Shown here piece by piece: positions 6,216 to 11,114 of a DNA stretch of 11,114 bases. Source of the DNA: Deltaproteobacteria bacterium (GTDB lineage Bacteria > Desulfobacterota > Desulfobacteria > Desulfobacterales > JAFDDL01); assembly GCA_019310865.1 (NCBI GenBank), contig JAFDDL010000071.1, positions 1 through 11,114 of the forward strand, written 5' to 3'. Position 1 is the first letter of the stretch. The number at the start of each line of letters is the position of its first letter. The translations under genes were made by a program, and so were the position numbers. The notes beneath the pieces were generated by a model, which saw only the letters and a program-made list of their open reading frames with translations, was not told the DNA's origin and made no database searches.

Positions 6216-9125
6216 TTAGACTCGAAGTCTCAGTCCTTTGGGGTCATAAAAGGGTTTTTTGACAATTACGGCTTTGCTGCGCGGCCGGTTGGTACCGGAG
6301 TAGATTTCAACACGGGTACCGACAGTGGCCAGCGCATTATTTACCAGCGCCATGCCGATCGTTTTCCCCAACACTTCGCTATGTCGAACGCATGTTATAT
6401 GGCCCTTAATACCGTTATCCACGATGAGTGAAAAATCAGGCGGTACATCTGAAGGGTCTTCAATTTCAAGGCCTACTAACTTCATCCGCGCCTTTTGATT
6501 TTCCGTGTGGCGAAGGGCGGGAATACCAATCGCATCCGCGTCTTTCTTTTTCCGACTCCACAAAAACCCCAATCCCACATCACAAAGCGTGGTTCTGATT
6601 TCGGAGTCAAGCCCGATGATAACGTGACCCTTTTCCAGGCGCAAAACATTCTGGGTTTCTGTTCCGAATGGTTCGATCCCAAAGGGTTTGCCGGCTTTCA
6701 TGAGCAGATACCATATGGATGGCAAATAGGATGCCGGTGCGTGAATCTCGTATCCAAATTCACCTAAAAAACCCAATCGAAGCAGCCTTGCCGGTATTTT
6801 TTCTTGAATGACAGTTTGTTTAAAGCCCATGTATGCAAGGGCCTCGTTGCTAATATCGTCGCTGAGAATTTTTTCGAGAATTTGCCGGGATTGCGGCCCG
6901 GCAATGCAGAGGGCACCCAGGCAATCTGTCAAATTGACGATATTGTAATCCCAAGACTTATCACGGGTCCAGTAACGAAACCAGGCAATTGTCTCATCTG
7001 CCCGTCCGGATGATGTGGTAATGTAGTAGTCATTTTCTCCCATCCGGGTGACGACCCCGTCATCAATAAGATTACCGTCGTGGTTACACATCGCCACATA
7101 TGTCAAGCGGTTTTCGGTTACCACAGACATGTCGCTCACATAGAGATACTGCAATGCCTTTAATGCATCGGGCCCGTAGATGCGAAACTTGCCCAAGGTC
7201 GATACATCCATGATGCCTGCACGTTGATGCACCGCCCGCGTTTCTGAAGCGATATTGGCAACATCGGCAAACTGACTGGCCCGTTTCCATTTTCCCATCC
7301 AGATATAATGCGCCCCAACTTGCTGCTGGTCATCATGCAGTGGTGTGCGTTTTTCAACCGTATAATCTTTGCCCACATAAGTGGCAAGCAATGCGGGATA
7401 CAGGGGGGGGCGCACAACCGTCGGTGGAATATCACCGGGGGGAAGGTTTAGACACTGAGCCAGTACCAGCGGGAAGTTAACCCCGGGAATACCACTTTGG
7501 CTTGGGCCCATTCCGATGGTGGCGTATCGCTTACAGAGCTCTATCGTATCAAAACCTTCACTGACCGAATGGTGGATATTATCAACCGTTACATCCTCAT
7601 CAAAGCAGACAAAACTTTTTTTTCCCGAAGTGTCGGATCGGACCAGACGGGTATCATTGCGCGCCAGGTTTAAGGAAGCCAAATCGGTTTCTGTTTGTGC
7701 GATTTCGTCTTGGACAGACATCTGGCAATCGGCAGCCGCGCGAAGCCCGGCCAGTTTTCCGGACGCGGCAAGTGCCGCTTCACCCACAATGCCTGCTGCG
7801 CTGCCGGCCGTTTGAATGGCGGCAGGCAATCTGGCAAGTTTGAAAACCCCCTCATTCTGATCATAAACGGTTTTTTCCCGAGTAAGCAGCAGCGGCCCCA
7901 TGGCCGGGTGTGTTCCAGCCGAAGCCACCAGAGCATCACAGGAAATCCTTTTGATACAAGTTTGGTTAACCGCAGACAGAACAACGCCCTTTAGCCGCTT
8001 TTTGCCCAGAGCCTCACGTGCCACCCATCCCTGCAGAAGCGGTATTTTCATCTGTCTAATTTGTTCGATCAGGTCCGCTCCAAGAGAATCGCGGCTATCG
8101 GCAAAAGCCGCGATAGTGATGCCATATTGTGTTAAAGCCTTGGCTGTCTCAACGGCCCTATCGTGCCCCGTGCTGAACACCACCCGGTCTCCCGGTTTAA
8201 TTCCATAATGCATCAACAGACGCATCGCGCAATCCGAGGTCATTACACCGGGGCGTTCATTGTTTTCAAACACCAGGGGCCGCTCGATCACACCAGTGGC
8301 TACAACAAGTTGCTTGGCTCGTATCTCCAGATATCGCTCGGAATAATTGTCGGTCTCCGTGCCGCGCTGGAAAGCGGTGATCAGGTTGTCGTGGTACAGG
8401 CCGTTCAAGGGCGCCCGGATATAAGTATCAATCTTCCCATGCGATTGAACTTTTTTTGCCAATGCGCGAATGGCCTTAAAAGCCGGCTCACCGGTGCGGT
8501 TTGGCTCAATACGCCAGTCTTGGCGCCCCCCAAGCCAAGGCCGCGCTTCAAGCAAGATCACATTCAGCCCCTGATCTGCCGCCGTGAGAGCTGCCGTCAT
8601 TCCGGAAAGCCCGCCACCGACAACACAGACATCGGCATGTAAAAACACATTGTCGTATTTGCCTGGCTGCCAGCCAGGGTCCATAACACCCAGGCCAGCG
8701 GCCTTTCGGATTCGATTCTGGAAAAACGGCCAAAGTTTGTAGGGTTTATGAAAAATTTTATAGTAAAAACCGGGTTGTAAAAACCGGCTGACCTTTTCGG
8801 TGGTAGCCATCAGGTCAAAGTTCAGCGACCCGACGACATTTTGAGACCGCACCTGTATTCCGTCTTTGAGGGCCTCTATTTCACCGCGGACATTGGGCAT
8901 TTTGTCGATCTGCATCAAGCTGTTGGCGGATTCACCATCTAGGCTGAACAGGCCGCGGGGCCGATGATATTTAAAGCTTCTGGACAAGATTTTCACACCG
9001 CAGCCCACAAGGGCTGTTGCAACCGTATCCCCCCCATAACCAATCATCGGCTTGCCATCAAAGCTGAAAGATCGCTTCTGATCTGTATCAATTCGAAGTG
9101 GCGGTGTTGTAACTCTTTGTTTCAT
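6216..9125 (-). CDS. soxA: sarcosine oxidase alpha subunit-like protein (SoxA)
   Basis: This is the large subunit of a heterotetrameric sarcosine oxidase or related N-methyl/secondary amino acid oxidoreductase. The alpha subunit is expected to bind NAD and to pass the methylene group to tetrahydrofolate through its GcvT half. The 969 residues match the family. Domains in order: an N-terminal Fer2_4-like domain (about 15-100, with SFKYHRPRG at 50-58) that has only Cys42, so no iron-sulfur cluster; a Rossmann dinucleotide domain with GGGLSG (170-175), Glu193 and VVATG (274-278); a SoxA A3-like domain (504-585, FVCFDEDVT then KRYATIGMG); a GcvT domain (about 595-850, with GIMDVSTLGKF and FGTETQNVLRLEKG); and a GcvT C-terminal barrel (about 880-960). 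Its ATG overlaps the soxD stop as ATGA, which suggests translational coupling. An A8 tract at 7616-7623 falls between the Rossmann and A3 domains. The true substrate (sarcosine, N-methylglutamate, other imino acids) cannot be read from the sequence. Confidence 0.95.
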   Translation of the reverse strand: MKQRVTTPPLRIDTDQKRSFSFDGKPMIGYGGDTVATALVGCGVKILSRSFKYHRPRGLFSLDGESANSLMQIDKMPNVRGEIEALKDGIQVRSQNVVGSLNFDLMATTEKVSRFLQPGFYYKIFHKPYKLWPFFQNRIRKAAGLGVMDPGWQPGKYDNVFLHADVCVVGGGLSGMTAALTAADQGLNVILLEARPWLGGRQDWRIEPNRTGEPAFKAIRALAKKVQSHGKIDTYIRAPLNGLYHDNLITAFQRGTETDNYSERYLEIRAKQLVVATGVIERPLVFENNERPGVMTSDCAMRLLMHYGIKPGDRVVFSTGHDRAVETAKALTQYGITIAAFADSRDSLGADLIEQIRQMKIPLLQGWVAREALGKKRLKGVVLSAVNQTCIKRISCDALVASAGTHPAMGPLLLTREKTVYDQNEGVFKLARLPAAIQTAGSAAGIVGEAALAASGKLAGLRAAADCQMSVQDEIAQTETDLASLNLARNDTRLVRSDTSGKKSFVCFDEDVTVDNIHHSVSEGFDTIELCKRYATIGMGPSQSGIPGVNFPLVLAQCLNLPPGDIPPTVVRPPLYPALLATYVGKDYTVEKRTPLHDDQQQVGAHYIWMGKWKRASQFADVANIASETRAVHQRAGIMDVSTLGKFRIYGPDALKALQYLYVSDMSVVTENRLTYVAMCNHDGNLIDDGVVTRMGENDYYITTSSGRADETIAWFRYWTRDKSWDYNIVNLTDCLGALCIAGPQSRQILEKILSDDISNEALAYMGFKQTVIQEKIPARLLRLGFLGEFGYEIHAPASYLPSIWYLLMKAGKPFGIEPFGTETQNVLRLEKGHVIIGLDSEIRTTLCDVGLGFLWSRKKKDADAIGIPALRHTENQKARMKLVGLEIEDPSDVPPDFSLIVDNGIKGHITCVRHSEVLGKTIGMALVNNALATVGTRVEIYSGTNRPRSKAVIVKKPFYDPKGLRLRV
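9122..9125 (-). promoter_or_regulatory. ATGA stop-start overlap coupling soxD to soxA
   Basis: The soxD stop TGA and the soxA start ATG share four bases. Ribosomes ending on soxD can restart on soxA, which would help make these two subunits in matched amounts. Confidence 0.8.
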
Positions 9126-9382
9126 TTTCTTTTCTCTACATCAGCAATTTCAATATCACGCCTCGTGTCTCTGGTAATGCTCACCCAGGTTTCGCAGCCA
9201 TCGCGGTGGAACCATAATTCTTTTTGGGGTCCTGCAACATTGCACCGGTTGTAAACCATTTCGTATCGACTGATTGGATCAATGTGGTCTCCCCACTGTT
9301 TTCCCCCCCGTTCTTCAGCGCCGAACCGAAACTCATGCACAGGTCTTGACCCGCAATTGGGGCAAGTAATTAAAAATGACAT
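9122..9382 (-). CDS. soxD: sarcosine oxidase delta subunit (SoxD), zinc-binding
   Basis: This is the smallest subunit of the heterotetrameric amine oxidoreductase, a structural zinc protein that binds the alpha subunit. The 86 residues fall within the usual 85-110. The four zinc ligands of known SoxD proteins are all in place: Cys7 and Cys10 (CPNC), then His59 and Cys63 (WFHRDGCETW). Other family marks are the EFRFG phrase at 17-21 and ITRDT near the C-terminus (69-73). The ATG at 9382 has CCGGAG upstream, with an 11-base gap that is slightly long. It starts 36 bases after soxB and overlaps soxA by four bases. A G7 run lies in its ERGGK codons (near 9304-9310) but the frame is intact. Confidence 0.94.
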   Translation of the reverse strand: MSFLITCPNCGSRPVHEFRFGAEERGGKQWGDHIDPISRYEMVYNRCNVAGPQKELWFHRDGCETWVSITRDTRRDIEIADVEKRK

Positions 9383-9418
9383 ATTCTTATGGTCTCCGGT
9401 AATTTCAGTTTGCTTTCC

Positions 9419-10624
9419 CTAATTCCATGGCCCGTAGCATATGGGAAGGCCTGACTCGCCCAGAAAACGATAGTTCTCATAGCGCCTTAAATTAAATGGT
9501 TCAATCGTGCGCGGTCGCTCGTCAGTTGCCATGTAGCGAGCCATGTAGCGTCCAGCAATGGGCCCGGATTTAAACCCAAAATAGCCCCATCCCGCATCTA
9601 AAAAATAGCCTTTCACAGGGTAATTGCCTTCCATAATCGGTGCCATGTCCGGTGTCATATCCGTAAGACCGGCCCAGATACGCATGAATTTAGCCGCTTT
9701 CAGACAAGGCATGATAGCGGCCAAATAAAGTGCTTGGTGATGGATATATTGTGCCGATGCGTGGGAGGTGTAAGTGGGCCAAGGATCCATTTGAGACCCG
9801 GTGACAATTTCTCCGCGTAGTGATTGACTGCCAAAGCAATGGTAATCAAAAGAGAAAAAAACAACATTTAAAAATGGCTTTAACGGCTCGGAAACCATGG
9901 CCTCCATCTGCAACACGGTGATGGGCAGTTTCTGATCTATCATGGCAGCGATTTGCGGGCTGAACCCTCCACCGGCATTCAAGACTTTCTTGGTGTTTAT
10001 GACACCAAGGCTGGTTTCTACACCAACCACCTCATTGTTCCGCGTACGAATACCCTTTATTTCGCATTGCTGATGGATATGGATACCCAATCTGGATGCC
10101 CCCCGGGCCAACGCCCATACAACTGCATCGTGACGCACCGTGCCTGCCGGATCGTGGTACTGCCCGCCCAACACGGGGCGCACGGCCGTGCTGGAAATAT
10201 CCAGTTCCGGAATGATCTCCTTGCACTCCTTTGCATCCAGCATGCTTGTGGCAAGCCCGTGATAATTGGCGTTGAACGTCGACAGTTGCAGTTCATTGTA
10301 AGCATCTTCGCTATGAACAATACCGAGACTGCCTGATTGAGAGAACATCAGGTTGTAGTCAAGCTCATCGATCAGTTGCGGCCACAAGTCCAAGGCCTCT
10401 TTATGAAGCAGAACGCTATCTGAAGTCCTTTGATCAGCACGAACAATACAGGTGTTTCGGCCTGAGCCACCGTATCCGATGCAGTTTTTCTCAATCACCG
10501 CGACGTTGGTTATACCGTGATCTCTAGCCAGAAAGTATGCCGCGGCAAGGCCGTGCAGGCCGCCTCCGATGATAATCATATCATAAGCGGTTTTAATATT
10601 TTGCTTTTCCCAAAACCGTTTCAT
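9419..10624 (-). CDS. soxB: sarcosine oxidase beta subunit-like FAD/FMN amine oxidoreductase (SoxB)
   Basis: This is the catalytic beta subunit, which oxidises a secondary or N-methyl amino acid in a D-amino-acid-oxidase (DAO) fold. Counting from the ATG at 10624 gives 401 residues, against about 405 in the family. The FAD-binding YDMIIIGGGLHG starts at residue 14, and GRNTCIVR matches the family's RNTxIxR block. RHDAVVWALARG carries His165, the equivalent of the histidine that covalently holds FMN in SoxB. IWAGLTDMTPDMAPI and GYFLDAGWGYFGFKSGPIAG form the C-terminal active-site and flavin region. The start is uncertain. In-frame alternatives are an ATG at 10636 and a TTG at 10657, the latter with AGGA 13 bases upstream. 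I prefer 10624 because it gives a short lead-in to the Rossmann strand, but none has an ideal ribosome site. With alpha, gamma and delta directly downstream, it forms a complete tetramer. N-methylglutamate dehydrogenase beta subunits share these motifs, so the substrate is open. Confidence 0.93.
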   Translation of the reverse strand: MKRFWEKQNIKTAYDMIIIGGGLHGLAAAYFLARDHGITNVAVIEKNCIGYGGSGRNTCIVRADQRTSDSVLLHKEALDLWPQLIDELDYNLMFSQSGSLGIVHSEDAYNELQLSTFNANYHGLATSMLDAKECKEIIPELDISSTAVRPVLGGQYHDPAGTVRHDAVVWALARGASRLGIHIHQQCEIKGIRTRNNEVVGVETSLGVINTKKVLNAGGGFSPQIAAMIDQKLPITVLQMEAMVSEPLKPFLNVVFFSFDYHCFGSQSLRGEIVTGSQMDPWPTYTSHASAQYIHHQALYLAAIMPCLKAAKFMRIWAGLTDMTPDMAPIMEGNYPVKGYFLDAGWGYFGFKSGPIAGRYMARYMATDERPRTIEPFNLRRYENYRFLGESGLPICYGPWN

Positions 10625-10717
10625 GTTTCTAACCATGCCGCATCGCAGCCCGGTCAACTTGTTGAAAAAATCCTGCGAAAGTCTGCCGGCTCTGCCGTCT
10701 GAACATTTACAAAATAT

Positions 10718-11114
10718 TTAAAAATCCCATTGTTCAATCGGTTTAAATCTTCCTTGAAAAAAGCGAAGGACCGGGGGTTCATATACCCATTTCAAGCCGG
10801 ATATTTTCTCTCTTTTTTCGTATAGCCGATTGATGCCTTCAATCGCATAATCCATGTGCGACTTGGTATATACCCGACGCGATATCGCCAATCTCACAAG
10901 CTCCAAATCCGGCCTATATTCTTCGTTGGTTTCCGGATTGCGCCCCTTGGATACGATGCCTCTTTCAACCCCGCGAATCCCTGTTTCCAGGTATAATGCG
11001 GCCACCAATGCCTGTGCGGGATAGTCACCCTGATCGATATGCGGCAGGAATTTCTTTGCATCGATAAAAATTGCGTGTGATCCCGGCGGATTAACGATGG
11101 GGATGCCCAATTCG
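10718..11114 (-). CDS. PLP-dependent beta-eliminating lyase, tyrosine phenol-lyase-like, N-terminus cut by window edge
   Basis: Only the last 132 or so residues are present. They clearly belong to the tryptophanase/tyrosine phenol-lyase family of PLP enzymes, which split L-tyrosine or L-tryptophan into phenol or indole plus pyruvate and ammonia. Diagnostic stretches are GSHAIFIDAKKF, YPAQALVAALY, ETGIRGVERGIVSKGR, ELVRLAISRRVYT and YEPPVLRFF. Two residues separate the two activities in the family. Citrobacter tyrosine phenol-lyase has Arg381 and Phe448 where E. coli tryptophanase has Val394 and His463. Here the matching residues are Arg (codon 10961-10963, in VERG) and Phe (10760-10762, in LRFF), so phenol-lyase activity is favoured. 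Many databases would still label it tryptophanase. The frame continues past the right edge, and the catalytic lysine is outside the window. The stop is followed 60-94 bases later by soxB, so cotranscription is plausible. The five-residue tail EQWDF extends past the usual C-terminus. Confidence 0.88.
   Translation of the reverse strand, partial: ELGIPIVNPPGSHAIFIDAKKFLPHIDQGDYPAQALVAALYLETGIRGVERGIVSKGRNPETNEEYRPDLELVRLAISRRVYTKSHMDYAIEGINRLYEKREKISGLKWVYEPPVLRFFQGRFKPIEQWDF

Noticed and set aside
6216..9125. SoxA as an iron-sulfur (Fer2 or BFD type) alpha subunit like those of opine or hydrogen cyanide dehydrogenases
   Set aside because: The N-terminal Fer2-like domain has only Cys42, and the A3-like region reads FVCFDEDVT instead of a multi-cysteine CxC motif, so no cluster can be supported.
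10658..10717. Terminator or regulatory repeat in the gap before soxB (CTGCCG repeated at 10683-10688 and 10692-10697, plus a T6 run on the minus strand)
   Set aside because: The only stem I find is CGGC-AGA-GCCG, four base pairs and not next to the T-run; the direct repeat is six bases and could be chance.
1..11114. Plus-strand open frames of 60-160 residues, for example at 190-381, 1199-1576, 2933-3226, 4924-5349 and 8163-8642
   Set aside because: All lie opposite or nearly opposite well-supported minus-strand genes, have low-complexity or cysteine/arginine-rich translations with no family resemblance, and lack good ribosome sites.
1..11114. CRISPR arrays, tRNA or rRNA genes, insertion sequences, attachment sites
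   Set aside because: No regularly spaced repeats, no tRNA-like cloverleaf, no transposase and no terminal inverted repeats were seen; almost all of the window is coding.

Overview
All convincing genes lie on the minus strand, so transcription runs from the right edge to the left edge. The window looks like a bacterial catabolic region for amino acids and peptides. Genes are tightly packed, with gaps of 9-133 bases, several good Shine-Dalgarno sequences, and no introns, mobile elements, rRNA, tRNA or CRISPR. The combination of an aromatic amino acid lyase, an iron-sulfur type cysteine desulfidase, a Sox-type tetrameric amine oxidoreductase and several cytoplasmic peptidases would fit an anaerobic or facultative proteolytic bacterium, possibly of the Desulfobacterota. 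That placement is a guess from gene content and moderate GC, not from a marker gene.

Layout in transcription order, right to left. The end of a tyrosine phenol-lyase/tryptophanase family lyase (10718-11114) is followed by a complete heterotetrameric sarcosine oxidase-like set: beta soxB (9419-10624), delta soxD (9122-9382), alpha soxA (6216-9125) and gamma soxG (5550-6194). Next comes a C-terminal scrap of an M19 dipeptidase (5346-5549) joined directly to the end of soxG. It is followed by an M55 D-aminopeptidase dppA (4506-5336), an S9 prolyl oligopeptidase/acylaminoacyl peptidase (2664-4484), an L-cysteine desulfidase cyuA (1278-2558) and the N-terminal three quarters of an M32 carboxypeptidase (1-1144, running off the left edge).

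How the parts could work together: the peptidases (M32 from the C-terminus, S9 from the N-terminus or internally, M55 on D-residue peptides, formerly also M19) release free amino acids. The lyases (aromatic and cysteine) and the Sox complex deaminate or oxidise them to keto acids, ammonia, sulfide, phenol or indole, and C1 units. The block from soxB to the S9 peptidase has gaps of 36 bases or less (apart from the M19 scrap) and is probably one operon. The gaps before cyuA (105 bases) and before the M32 gene (133 bases, with a weak terminator-like hairpin) are the likeliest breaks.

The points most worth attention are the M19 remnant fused behind soxG, a slippery A8 tract at a domain boundary of soxA, tyrosine phenol-lyase specificity residues in the right-edge lyase, a marked GC jump in the S9 gene, and the pairing of a Sox complex with D-peptide hydrolases.
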